A DNA stretch of 22,002 bases, taken from Prosthecochloris sp. (lineage in GTDB: Bacteria > Bacteroidota > Chlorobiia > Chlorobiales > Chlorobiaceae). This document shows, piece by piece, positions 7,950 through 15,412 of this stretch. Numbering within the stretch: the stretch's first letter is position 1; every line of letters starts with the position of its first letter. Below the pieces are notes generated by a model that saw nothing but the letters and a program-made list of their open reading frames with translations, had not been told where the DNA came from and ran no database searches. Position numbers and translations under genes: made by a program. The stretch spans positions 1 to 22,002 of the forward strand of contig RAZP01000061.1 of assembly GCA_004028745.1 (NCBI GenBank). Reading direction: 5' to 3'.

Positions 7950-9707
7950 ATGCAGGTTGTGTATCATGATGTGATCATCGTCGGTGCGGGTCTTGCAGGG
8001 CTCAGAGCTGCTGTTGAGATTGCCGGAAAGCATGATGTTGCGGTCCTGTCGAAACTTCATCCTCTCCGATCCCATTCGGGAGCGGCCCAGGGGGGAATAT
8101 CCGCAGCACTCGGGAACGCTGAGGAAGACTCTCCTGAATGGCATGCTTATGATACCATCAAGGGATCGGATTACCTTGCTGATCAGTATGCTGTCCAAGT
8201 GATGTGTAATGATGCACCGCGGGCAATTATCGAGCTTGAGCATCTCGGGGTGCCTTTTTCGCGTTTTAGCGATGGGCGTATCGCTCAGCGTCCTTTTGGC
8301 GGCCATACAAGAAACTTCGGTGAAGCTCCGATCCGGCGAACATGCTACGCTGCCGACAGGACTGGCCATGTATGTCTTCATACACTCTATGAACAGTCCC
8401 TAAGGAAGAACGTCAGCTTTTACGACGAGTTTCAGGTGCTTGATCTGTGCCGGGCTGAAGGGGCGGTTAACGGAGTAGTAGCTCTCGAACTGAAGACAGG
8501 AAAACTTTTGTTATTCCATGCCCGCGCAGTGGTGTTTGCAACCGGTGGCTATGGAAAGGCCTGGAAAACAACATCAAACGCCTTTGCCAATACCGGTGAC
8601 GGACTGGGCATTGCCCTTAATAACTCCATCCCTCTGGAGGACATGGAGTTTGTGCAGTTTCACCCGACAGGCCTTTATCAGCTGGGCATTCTCATCACCG
8701 AGGCAGCAAGGGGAGAGGGCGGTGTGCTCCGCAACAGCCAGGGGGAGAGGTTTATGGAGCGCTACGCTCCGAGCATCAAGGATCTGGCTCCCCGGGATAT
8801 TGTGAGCAGGAGCATCTATGAGGAAATCAGGCAGGGCCGGGGGGCAGGAGCGATGAAAGACCATGTCTTTCTTGACCTGACAGGGCTTTCGAGGGAAAAA
8901 ATCGCTGAAAAGCTGCCTGAAATCGAGTCGTTCGCAAGGATTTATCTCGGCGTAGATCCTGCAAAAGCACCGATTCCGGTACAGCCGACCTGCCATTACG
9001 CGATGGGTGGGATTCCTACGGATGTGAACGGCAGGGTGAATGCTGACGCTGAAGGGAGAGAGGTGTCCGGGTTCTGGGCGGCGGGAGAGGTTGCCTGTGT
9101 TTCAGTTCACGGGGCCAATCGCCTTGGTTCTAATTCATTGCTGGATCTTATTGTTTTCGGGAGGCGTGCAGGCAAAGATATCAATCGATTTTTGGACCGT
9201 GTCTGCCTTACCCCGCTTCCTTTGGCAACAAACTCTGCCGACAGGGCTAAAGAGACGATCGATGGTTTTCAGGCAAAGAAAGATGGTGAATCCCTTGCGT
9301 CGGTTAGAACTGGTCTTCAGAAAGTGATGATGGAGAAGGTGTCGGTTTTTCGTGACAAACAGGGGCTTTCGGATGCGGTCGGAGAAATTTCCGTTCTACA
9401 GAAAAGAGCGATGTCTGTCAGCGTTTCCGACCGCAGTGAAAATTTCAATACGGAGCTTCTCGAAGCAATTGAGTTGCAGCATATGGTGAACTACTCGAAA
9501 GTCGTTGCTGTGTCGGCCTTGCAGCGCAGGGAAACAAGGGGCGCTCACAGCAGGGATGATTATCCGGGGCGGGATGATGGAAACTGGCTGAAGCATTCGC
9601 TTTGTTTTCTCGAAAAGGATGGGGCTGTGACGCATACACACAAACCGGTTGACCTGTCGCTTGCCGAGACCAGAGCTGAGTTTGTGCCGAAAGAAAGAAA
9701 ATACTGA
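7950..9707 (+). CDS. sdhA: Succinate dehydrogenase/fumarate reductase flavoprotein subunit
   Basis: 585 aa from ATG 7950 (MQVVYHDVIIVGAGLAGL). The FAD-binding GAGLAGLRAA is at the N terminus. H42 in RSHSGAAQGG is the expected covalent FAD attachment site. Substrate and proton-transfer motifs follow: FHPTGLY, GEGGVLRNSQGERFME, APRDIVSRSI, CHYAMGGIPTD, and GANRLGSNSLLDLIVFGRRAG for FAD. It interconverts succinate and fumarate; the reductive direction is used in the reverse TCA cycle. An in-frame extension upstream lies inside sdhD and lacks family similarity, so it was not used. No SdhB-like gene with cysteine clusters follows; the catalytic partner must be encoded elsewhere. Confidence 0.95.
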   Translation: MQVVYHDVIIVGAGLAGLRAAVEIAGKHDVAVLSKLHPLRSHSGAAQGGISAALGNAEEDSPEWHAYDTIKGSDYLADQYAVQVMCNDAPRAIIELEHLGVPFSRFSDGRIAQRPFGGHTRNFGEAPIRRTCYAADRTGHVCLHTLYEQSLRKNVSFYDEFQVLDLCRAEGAVNGVVALELKTGKLLLFHARAVVFATGGYGKAWKTTSNAFANTGDGLGIALNNSIPLEDMEFVQFHPTGLYQLGILITEAARGEGGVLRNSQGERFMERYAPSIKDLAPRDIVSRSIYEEIRQGRGAGAMKDHVFLDLTGLSREKIAEKLPEIESFARIYLGVDPAKAPIPVQPTCHYAMGGIPTDVNGRVNADAEGREVSGFWAAGEVACVSVHGANRLGSNSLLDLIVFGRRAGKDINRFLDRVCLTPLPLATNSADRAKETIDGFQAKKDGESLASVRTGLQKVMMEKVSVFRDKQGLSDAVGEISVLQKRAMSVSVSDRSENFNTELLEAIELQHMVNYSKVVAVSALQRRETRGAHSRDDYPGRDDGNWLKHSLCFLEKDGAVTHTHKPVDLSLAETRAEFVPKERKY

Positions 9708-9913
9708 AAGCGAGTGCGTGGGTAGGGGGGGGGAACTCTGTGCTATGCAGACTGGGTATGGCAGGAACACAGAATATTGTTGGTTTGTTGAAGGGGTGAG
9801 CACGAGGTTGTTGAGGGCAGCCCTGATGCTGTGTGTTACGGAAATCGAGGCAGGAATGAAAAATATTTGGAATGTTTATTCAAAATCAAGACAAAAAGGA
9901 GCTATTGAAATTC

Positions 9914-11203
9914 ATGAAGTACAAGACAATTGCCGCGGAAGAAGCGGTTTCGATCGTCAAGTCGGGAGACAGGGTTTTTTTGCAGACAGCAGCAGCAACG
10001 CCGCAGAGGCTTATCGATGCGCTTGTTGACAGGGCGGACGAGCTGCGGAATGTTGAGATTGTGAGTCTTCATACCGAGGGGGAGGCAGCGTATGTCCGGC
10101 CGGAGTATAGCGAAAGCTTTCGGCTCAACGCATTGTTTGTCGGAAAAAATGTTCGATCTGCTGTTCAGGAGGGTCTGGCGGACGCGATACCTATTTTTTT
10201 AAGCGATGTTCCGGGATTGTTCTACAGAAACGTGCTTCCTCTCGATGTGGCTTTTGTTCATGTTTCTCCTCCTGACCGTCATGGCTACTGTTCTCTTGGA
10301 GTATCGGTAGATGCTGCACGGTCGGCAGTTCATACCGCAAGGTATGTTATCGCCCAGGTGAACCCGAACATGCCGCGAACACACGGGGAGGGCCTGCTGC
10401 ATGCCAGCCATATAAATGCTATGGTTGACGTTGATGACCCATTGCCGGAAACTCCAAAGCACGAGCTGACCGATATCGAACGAAAAATCGGGCAAAATGT
10501 TGCGTCCATAGTTGAAAACGGGGCAACCCTTCAGATGGGGATAGGCGCAATTCCCGATGCAACCCTTGCGGCACTTTCACACCACAGGGATCTGGGTATA
10601 CATACAGAAATGTTTTCCGACGGCGTTGTAGATCTGGTTGAAAAAGGTGTTATAACGGGAAAATACAAGAGTACCCATAACGAGATCATCGTTGCCAGTT
10701 TTCTGTTGGGGACGCGCAAACTGTATGATTTCGTGGATGACAATCCTCTTGTTGAAATGTTTGGTTCGGATTACGTAAATGATACGAAGGAGATCCGAAA
10801 AAACCCCAGGGTTACAGCTATCAACAGTGCAATTGAAATCGATATGACCGGCCAGGTCTGCGCCGACTCGATAGGCCAGCGCCATTTTTCCGGTGTTGGC
10901 GGCCAGATGGACTTCATAAGGGGAGCGGCTCTGTCTCCGGACGGAAAACCCATCATAGCGCTGCCTTCGGTTACAAGGCGCGGTGAGTCACGAATTGTTC
11001 CCATGCTTAAACCCGGTGCGGGTGTGGTTACCACCAGGGCTCATGTACAGTATGTTGTTACTGAATACGGGATTGTGAACCTTCACGGCAAAAACATGCG
11101 CCAGCGTGCTGAAGCGCTTGCAAGTATCGCCCACCCGGATTTTCGTGAGGATATCTGCCGCGCAGCTCATGATCTTTACGGTAGTTACCAGAAAGTTTGC
11201 TGA
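9914..11203 (+). CDS. Acetyl-CoA hydrolase/CoA-transferase family protein
   Basis: 429 aa from ATG 9914, chosen over an in-frame ATG at 9872 because AAAAGGAG ends 12 bases upstream of it and family similarity starts at MKYKTIAAEEAV. It has the two-domain CoA-transferase layout. The candidate catalytic glutamate is E232 in GIHTEMFSDG. The C-terminal half carries SGVGGQMDF, SRIVPMLKPGAGV and VVTEYGIVNLHGK, typical of the Cat1/4-hydroxybutyrate CoA-transferase group. It likely moves CoA between acetate and another acid. Beside sdhCDA, a succinyl-CoA:acetate role is a reasonable inference, but substrate cannot be read from the sequence. It converges with the minus-strand gene 44 bases downstream; no terminator hairpin is evident there. 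Confidence 0.88.
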   Translation: MKYKTIAAEEAVSIVKSGDRVFLQTAAATPQRLIDALVDRADELRNVEIVSLHTEGEAAYVRPEYSESFRLNALFVGKNVRSAVQEGLADAIPIFLSDVPGLFYRNVLPLDVAFVHVSPPDRHGYCSLGVSVDAARSAVHTARYVIAQVNPNMPRTHGEGLLHASHINAMVDVDDPLPETPKHELTDIERKIGQNVASIVENGATLQMGIGAIPDATLAALSHHRDLGIHTEMFSDGVVDLVEKGVITGKYKSTHNEIIVASFLLGTRKLYDFVDDNPLVEMFGSDYVNDTKEIRKNPRVTAINSAIEIDMTGQVCADSIGQRHFSGVGGQMDFIRGAALSPDGKPIIALPSVTRRGESRIVPMLKPGAGVVTTRAHVQYVVTEYGIVNLHGKNMRQRAEALASIAHPDFREDICRAAHDLYGSYQKVC

Positions 11204-11247
11204 TAAGTACGGCGGGAGTGGAATGATAATATCCGTGAACGGTTCAA

Positions 11248-12666
11248 CTACAGATATATTTCCGGGGTCAGCTTTTTCGTGAAACGATGCATCATGTAAT
11301 TTGCAAGCCAGACCCAGTTGAACGGCTTGCCTTTCATTCGCTGCGTGATTGAGCGCCCTTTATAAACCTCTTTCTGAAGTTTGACGAAGTTTTCCAGCAG
11401 CTTTTCTCCCGGCATCTTTGTCGGTTCGAACATGTAATGGTAGGTATCATACTTGTTCCAATCGAAATGGCGGAGTCTCGGTTTCATTTCATCGAAATAG
11501 GGTGTGCCGGGGAAAGGTGTTACAAGCGAGAAAACCGGGAATTCAATCTTGTTTTTCATGATGAAATCATAGGTCATCTGGAAACTCTCTTCGCTTTCGT
11601 CGTCAAAGCCAAACATGAAATAACCCTGTACGGCTACGCCGTTTTCGTGCAGATTGCTGACTACCTTTTCGTAATTGCCGAGCTTGTTCGATCCTTTGTG
11701 TACGGTTTTGAGGATCTCAGGGTTGAGTGACTCGAAGCCTATACTCATCAGGTCACAACCGGACTTCCCTGCGAGTTCGGCAACTTCCGGTTTATGCAAG
11801 AAATTCATTGAGATGTTTGCATTCCATCTAATACCGAGCTTGGCCATCTCTTCAAGCAGTTCCATGAAATACTTTGGTCTGAAACTGATATTGTCATCCA
11901 TGAAAGACAAGAAAACTTTCTCTTTCCCGAGCCGTTCCTGGTGGTAGCGCATCTCATCCAGGACCAAGTCTATCTCACGGTAGCGGTAGTTCTTTCCATA
12001 GATGGTTGGCGTGGTGCAGAAATTGCATCCCACGGGACAGCCTTTAGTGGCAAGAATAGGTATACGGCTGCTGTATTTCTTTGCTTTTTTCGATTTGAGA
12101 GCAAGGCCGAAGTTGGGATGCGTCATCGACGTCATGGGCTTGAGAGTCTGCGCCCGGTAGACCGGTTTCATTTTGCCCAAAAGGATGTCGGTGGCAAGCT
12201 CTGTCCAGACCGATTCAATTTCGCCATACACGATGCTGGTACAGTGTTCTCTTGCTTCATCATGCATCATGGTAGGGTGGACACCGCCCAGAATCACGGT
12301 CTTGCCCTGTGCAAGCGCGGTGTCGCCGAACGCATATGCTTTCGATGCGTTGAGGGTTCGTGATGTTATGGCAACGACATCGTATTCCGACAGGTTTTGA
12401 GGTACCTTGTCGCCGATTCTTTCGTCGATAAAGGAGACATCAAAAAGCTCGCTTGCCAAGGTGGCAACCATGATGAGATTCAACGGCATGCTCACCGAGC
12501 CGGAATCCACCATCATACTGGTATTGCTTACCGGCTGTATTAGCAGCCATTTTTTTCGTGATTTCTTTTCTGAGGCAAGCTGCTGTAAATTTTCTTCAGA
12601 GTATCTGGCAGATTCAGATGAAAGGCCAGTCTCGGGCTGATGATCGATCAGCATACCTATTGACAT
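11248..12666 (-). CDS. Cobalamin-binding radical-SAM enzyme, BchE/BchQ/BchR-like (putative bacteriochlorophyll methyltransferase)
   Basis: 472 aa. An N-terminal B12-binding Rossmann-like domain (about 38-170; DVVAITSRTLNAS, ILGGVHPTMM) is followed by a radical-SAM barrel whose CxxxCxxC cluster motif is C210-C214-C217 (KGCPVGCNFC), then GFESLNPEILK and GYFMFGFDDESEESF. This architecture is that of anaerobic cyclase BchE and of BchQ/BchR, which methylate the C-8 and C-12 side chains of chlorosome BChl. The neighbour bchU on the same strand strengthens a pigment role. Which reaction is carried out is inference. The first roughly 38 residues lie before the conserved core. The start codon sits two bases from a repeat element, whose end supplies the Shine-Dalgarno. 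Confidence 0.78.
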   Translation of the reverse strand: MSIGMLIDHQPETGLSSESARYSEENLQQLASEKKSRKKWLLIQPVSNTSMMVDSGSVSMPLNLIMVATLASELFDVSFIDERIGDKVPQNLSEYDVVAITSRTLNASKAYAFGDTALAQGKTVILGGVHPTMMHDEAREHCTSIVYGEIESVWTELATDILLGKMKPVYRAQTLKPMTSMTHPNFGLALKSKKAKKYSSRIPILATKGCPVGCNFCTTPTIYGKNYRYREIDLVLDEMRYHQERLGKEKVFLSFMDDNISFRPKYFMELLEEMAKLGIRWNANISMNFLHKPEVAELAGKSGCDLMSIGFESLNPEILKTVHKGSNKLGNYEKVVSNLHENGVAVQGYFMFGFDDESEESFQMTYDFIMKNKIEFPVFSLVTPFPGTPYFDEMKPRLRHFDWNKYDTYHYMFEPTKMPGEKLLENFVKLQKEVYKGRSITQRMKGKPFNWVWLANYMMHRFTKKLTPEIYL

Positions 12667-12668
12667 TA

Positions 12669-12807
12669 GGGCACCTCTATTAATCGTGAGCGATCTGAAA
12701 ACAAGGCGGACAGGGTGCAGGAACCGGAGTTTACACAGAGTACATGAGGATTTCGAGTACCGCCCAACGAAGTATTCGGATCGCGCAACAAATTAACAGA
12801 GGTGCCC
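12669..12807. repeat. MITE-like palindromic repeat, copy 1 (family A)
   Basis: 139 bp with perfect 10-bp terminal inverted repeats GGGCACCTCT/AGAGGTGCCC, extended imperfectly by TTAAT/ATTAA. A second, internal stem pairs GCGATCTGAA (12690-12699) with TTCGGATCGC (12775-12784) over 10 positions, counting one G-T. The interior carries ACAAGGCGGACAGGG...GCAGGAACC and CAACGAAGTA, parts of which recur in the other copies. No coding capacity. It fills most of the 217-base gap between bchU and the radical-SAM gene. The remaining 76 bases (12808-12883) contain nothing recognisable. Confidence 0.85.
12672..12678 (-). promoter_or_regulatory. Shine-Dalgarno of the radical-SAM gene inside the repeat end
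   Basis: On the minus strand the terminal inverted repeat reads AGAGGTG, followed by CCCTA and ATG (12666-12664). A spacing of five bases is ideal. The only other in-frame ATG (four codons in) has a poorer site. So the repeat end probably serves as the ribosome binding site. Confidence 0.6.
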
Positions 12808-12883
12808 ATTACTGGTATTGAGAATTTCGAGTCTTACCACCGCTCACCCCGTTAAGATTTAACAGGACAAGCGACGGTTGGGT

Positions 12884-13903
12884 TTACATGGGTTTTACGG
12901 CCTCTACGTAAAGGTGTTCGTAGCGGCGAACCATCCTGACATCCGTGAACCCGATTTTTTCAAGAATGGGTTTGTAGTTTGACTGTTCCTTGAAGCCGAG
13001 AACGGAAAACGGCATGCCGATACCCATGATGTAGTGACTGAGATAGTCGTAGTTTGGATTGTCCTTTTCATCGACAATCATATCAAGGACAAGTACTTTG
13101 CCTCCTGCCTGAAGAGCGTTGAAAGCCTTGGTGCACATCATTTCCGTCAACTGTTCGTTTGCCGAGTAGAGAATTCTGCAGAACATGACCGCGTCCGCTG
13201 CAGGGTAGTTGTCTCTGTAAATATCTACGGCAGCTCCCCTCAGCCTGTCACCAAGACCTTTTTCCGCCGCGTTTTCGTTGACAAGTTCGATGGCTCCGGG
13301 AAGGTTCAGAATCGTTGTGTCGAGCTGTGGATACTTTTTGCAAAGAGCGGCTGAAATATCTCCGATTCCGCCGCCGACATCGACAAGCTTTTTGTTGTTG
13401 CCGAGGTCCGCTTCCTCAAGCAGAAGCTTGATAGAGAAATGGGCGTTCCGCCGGTGTATTTCTTCAAAGTAGAGGTTCTCTTCTCTGGTTTGCGGCGGGT
13501 AGGATGTTTCACCTTTGTAATCGAGTTTTCCCCGGACGGCTTCGGCCATATTCATGTAGAAATTCTCGGCTGTATATGCCATGGCATCGGCAACGGGAAT
13601 CATATACAGGTTCGGGTGTGAGTCGCTGGGCACAAACATGTTTCTGGCGAAATCCGTCAATTTCCATTTCCCGTTTTCCTGCTGGGTGATTCCGATCTGA
13701 CGCAGAGCTTCAAGAAGCATTCCCAGTCTTTGCGGCACGGCACCGAGAGTCGTGGAAAGGGTTTCGACTTCTTTTGCTTCTCCAGCGAGTTGATTGAAAA
13801 GGTCGAGTTCAAGCGCAGCCTTGAAACAGCCAAATTCCACGAGCCCTTTAAAGAGGATTTCATTGGCCCGTTGATTTTGTTTCAATAGCTCATTGTCATT
13901 CAT
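12884..13903 (-). CDS. bchU: BchU, bacteriochlorophyllide C-20 methyltransferase
   Basis: 339 aa, the full length of the family and intact. N-terminal helical dimerisation region (NQRANEILFKGLVEFGCFKAALELDLF), then a class I SAM-dependent methyltransferase fold with the SAM loop LVDVGGGIGDIS (173-184). Y246 (FCRILYSANEQ) and H290 (DYLSHYI) fall at the positions discussed as active-site residues in the Chlorobaculum tepidum BchU structure. It methylates the C-20 meso carbon, converting the BChl d series to BChl c (or the corresponding step to BChl e), which red-shifts chlorosome absorption. Spontaneous bchU mutations are known to turn strains to BChl d; none is seen here. Transcribed toward the radical-SAM gene; a hairpin lies in its leader. 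Confidence 0.95.
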   Translation of the reverse strand: MNDNELLKQNQRANEILFKGLVEFGCFKAALELDLFNQLAGEAKEVETLSTTLGAVPQRLGMLLEALRQIGITQQENGKWKLTDFARNMFVPSDSHPNLYMIPVADAMAYTAENFYMNMAEAVRGKLDYKGETSYPPQTREENLYFEEIHRRNAHFSIKLLLEEADLGNNKKLVDVGGGIGDISAALCKKYPQLDTTILNLPGAIELVNENAAEKGLGDRLRGAAVDIYRDNYPAADAVMFCRILYSANEQLTEMMCTKAFNALQAGGKVLVLDMIVDEKDNPNYDYLSHYIMGIGMPFSVLGFKEQSNYKPILEKIGFTDVRMVRRYEHLYVEAVKPM

Positions 13904-13930
13904 GTTCAGGTAAGGCTAAAGAGTTAGAAG

Positions 13931-13995
13931 CCTAAATCGAGCGTTTCACATTGCCCCGGCTTCGGCGGGATGCTCGAACAATCGCTCAATTTAGG
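13931..13995. repeat. 65-bp hairpin repeat in the bchU leader (family B)
   Basis: CCTAAATCGAGCG (13931-13943) is the inverted copy of CGCTCAATTTAGG (13983-13995) with one mismatch. An inner stem adds CAAT/ATTG-type pairing and a GC-rich tip CCCCGGCTTCGGCGGG (13954-13969). On the minus strand it would sit 28-92 bases before the bchU start codon and form a hairpin in the mRNA leader. An 18-base piece (13973-13990) recurs inverted at 15120-15137, so it belongs to a dispersed family. It has no T-run and is not a standard terminator. Confidence 0.7.
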
Positions 13996-14145
13996 AAAGG
14001 ATATTAAAAAAAGTTATTAAGTCTTAAGTCGGCCTCGATTTTTTTTGAATTAAGCACCAATTTACCCCAAAATGCTTTATGAAACAACTGTAAGGAACGT
14101 ATGCAGTTGCATATAATTACCACTATATGGGCAATATTATTTATA
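13996..14145. other. AT-rich spacer upstream of bchU
   Basis: 150 bases between the leader hairpin and repeat copy 2. It has long A/T runs and no open frame. The bchU promoter probably lies here. TTGTTT and TAAATT spaced 17 bases on the minus strand (around 14055-14085) are the best pair seen, but they are weak matches. No other feature is supported. Confidence 0.3.
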
Positions 14146-14261
14146 GGGCGCCTCTATTAATTGTCGTGAGTCCCGTATCGGGATAAACTTCAAAACAGGA
14201 GTCCCGACAGGTCGGGACCAACGAAGTAATCATGGGGCACAATAAATAAATAGAGGTTCCC
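14146..14261. repeat. MITE-like palindromic repeat, copy 2 (family A, variant interior)
   Basis: 116 bp. Ends GGGCGCCTCTATTAATTGT and AATAAATAGAGGTTCCC match the other two copies, as does the inner block CAACGAAGTAAT. The middle differs: it carries two short hairpins, TCCCG-TAT-CGGGA (14171-14183) and the perfect 8-bp stem GTCCCGAC-AG-GTCGGGAC (14201-14218). ACTTC (14187-14191) and GAAGT (14223-14227) can close a stem around the second one. Lies between bchU and pgeF in a 430-base gene-free gap; the remaining 72 bases (14262-14333) show nothing recognisable. Confidence 0.8.
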
Positions 14262-14333
14262 TGAAAACCTGACGGGGGAAGAGTTGCGGCAAGCAAAGGA
14301 GCCGGAAAAAACTTAGCACGATGCTGGTTGCTG

Positions 14334-15095
14334 TCAGGGAGTCCGGTTCACGGAGCTGACACCTATCAGGCTGATCATGCGGCCGGTGTTTCCTCTTTCT
14401 TTGCGGTGGGAGAAAAAGTCCCTGTTGTTTCTGAATGTACAGAAGGGGGAAACTTCTATGCAGTCACGGGGGATGCCGGCCTCCAGAAGCTGATCAAGAT
14501 TTGCCGCAGCAAGGTCCAGCAGGACCCTGCCGTGGGGGGATGGCTTGTGGTATTTGTTGCCAAAGCGGGCGGCCACTTCCTGCCCGACTTCATAGATGCT
14601 TCCCGATATACCTGTTCCGATGTAGGCGCAGCAGCGGGATGGCGACGTGCCGAATTTTTCTTTCATCGCCTCGATAGTTATGTCCGCAACATTTGCTGCG
14701 GTACCTTTCCAGCCGGCATGTGCTGCTCCCGAAATTTCATTTTCGGGATCAAAAAGAAGCACGGGAAAACAGTCAGCCGTAAGGATGCACAGGAAAACAT
14801 CCTGCCGGCCGGTTACAAAAGCATCATACCCGGAGTAATGTCCTCCCGCAACCGCATGCAAAACCTTTGTTCCATGTTTCTGGTCAGCCGTAACAAGTGA
14901 CGATGGGGCTACGCCCAGGTGACTGCAAAGTATCTCCCTGTTCCGGAGGATGTTTTCAGGAGTGTCAAGGGTATTGGTACCCAGATTCAGGGAGGCAAAT
15001 GGTTCAGGGCTGACGCCGCCGTGGCGGGTGGTCTGCAGGGCGACCAAATTTTCGTAAGGTGCAAAGATTTGTGGTTTTTTAAACAATGTGTTCAT
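14334..15095 (-). CDS. pgeF: PgeF/YfiH-family laccase-domain protein (peptidoglycan editing factor)
   Basis: 253 aa with the family's metal/active-site triad: H74 (ADQKHGTKV), C109 (LTADCFPVLLFD) and H126 (AAHAGWKGT). The family (DUF152, LACC1-like) has been reported to act on purine nucleosides and, in E. coli, to stop mis-incorporation of serine into muropeptides, acting alongside MurC. The presence of murC in the same window is suggestive but the two are 12 kb apart. ATG 15095 has a weak Shine-Dalgarno. Divergent from galE. The exact substrate here is not deducible. Confidence 0.88.
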   Translation of the reverse strand: MNTLFKKPQIFAPYENLVALQTTRHGGVSPEPFASLNLGTNTLDTPENILRNREILCSHLGVAPSSLVTADQKHGTKVLHAVAGGHYSGYDAFVTGRQDVFLCILTADCFPVLLFDPENEISGAAHAGWKGTAANVADITIEAMKEKFGTSPSRCCAYIGTGISGSIYEVGQEVAARFGNKYHKPSPHGRVLLDLAAANLDQLLEAGIPRDCIEVSPFCTFRNNRDFFSHRKERGNTGRMISLIGVSSVNRTP

Positions 15096-15119
15096 CCGGA
15101 TTCAATAACTTTCACCTAC

Positions 15120-15315
15120 ATTGAGCGATTGTTCGAGTATTCCGTAACAGTGGCAATTAACAAAGGAAAGTCAAAAAAAGGACAACATGGCAGCTGTCAG
15201 ACCGACAGACATCTATGATTTTAACAGTTCAACAAATAAACGAATCAACAAATCAACAAGTCTTGGTTCGTCTCTTGTCACTGTTTAGCGGGACAGTTTG
15301 AAGTGCTCGATTTAG
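15120..15315. repeat. Interrupted family B repeat in the pgeF-galE spacer
   Basis: ATTGAGCGATTGTTCGAG (15120-15137) is identical to the minus strand of 13973-13990 in the bchU leader, and GCTCGATTTAG (15305-15315) matches that element's other end, in the same relative order. In the bchU leader the two ends are about 25 bases apart; here about 165 bases separate them, and that stretch contains the solo arm at 15221-15260. This suggests one element was interrupted by another. The 317-base spacer 15096-15412 holds no gene; promoters for pgeF (leftward) and galE (rightward) must be here but none is convincing. Confidence 0.5.
15221..15260. repeat. Solo arm of the murC-murB repeat family
   Basis: TTAACAGTTCAAC at 15221-15233 followed by AAATAAACGAATCAACA parallels 2380-2417 (TTAACAGTTCAAC, then AAATAAACAAACCAACA), lacking the eight bases GATTCAAC in between. 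No inverted partner arm is found nearby. A short direct repetition of AATCAACAA follows. Probably a decayed or partial copy of the dispersed element. Confidence 0.6.
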
Positions 15316-15412
15316 ATGCCAAATTATTGATCTCCCCTTTAATATTGATGAAAGTGTTATCTTTGGCAAAGAGAAATAAGAGGCCTTAAGAATAATTCAG
15401 TTCCTCAGTACA

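Noticed and set aside
12884..13903. Possible bchU frameshift, as in BChl d strains
   Set aside because: The frame is open over the full family length with SAM loop, Y246 and H290 in place.
13904..13995. The bchU leader hairpin as a riboswitch or as a terminator
   Set aside because: No known riboswitch consensus is visible, no T-run follows on either strand, and part of it is a dispersed repeat.
15363..15391. TTGGCA and TTAAGA with 17-base spacing before galE as a promoter
   Set aside because: The -10 matches the consensus at only two positions; too weak to call.
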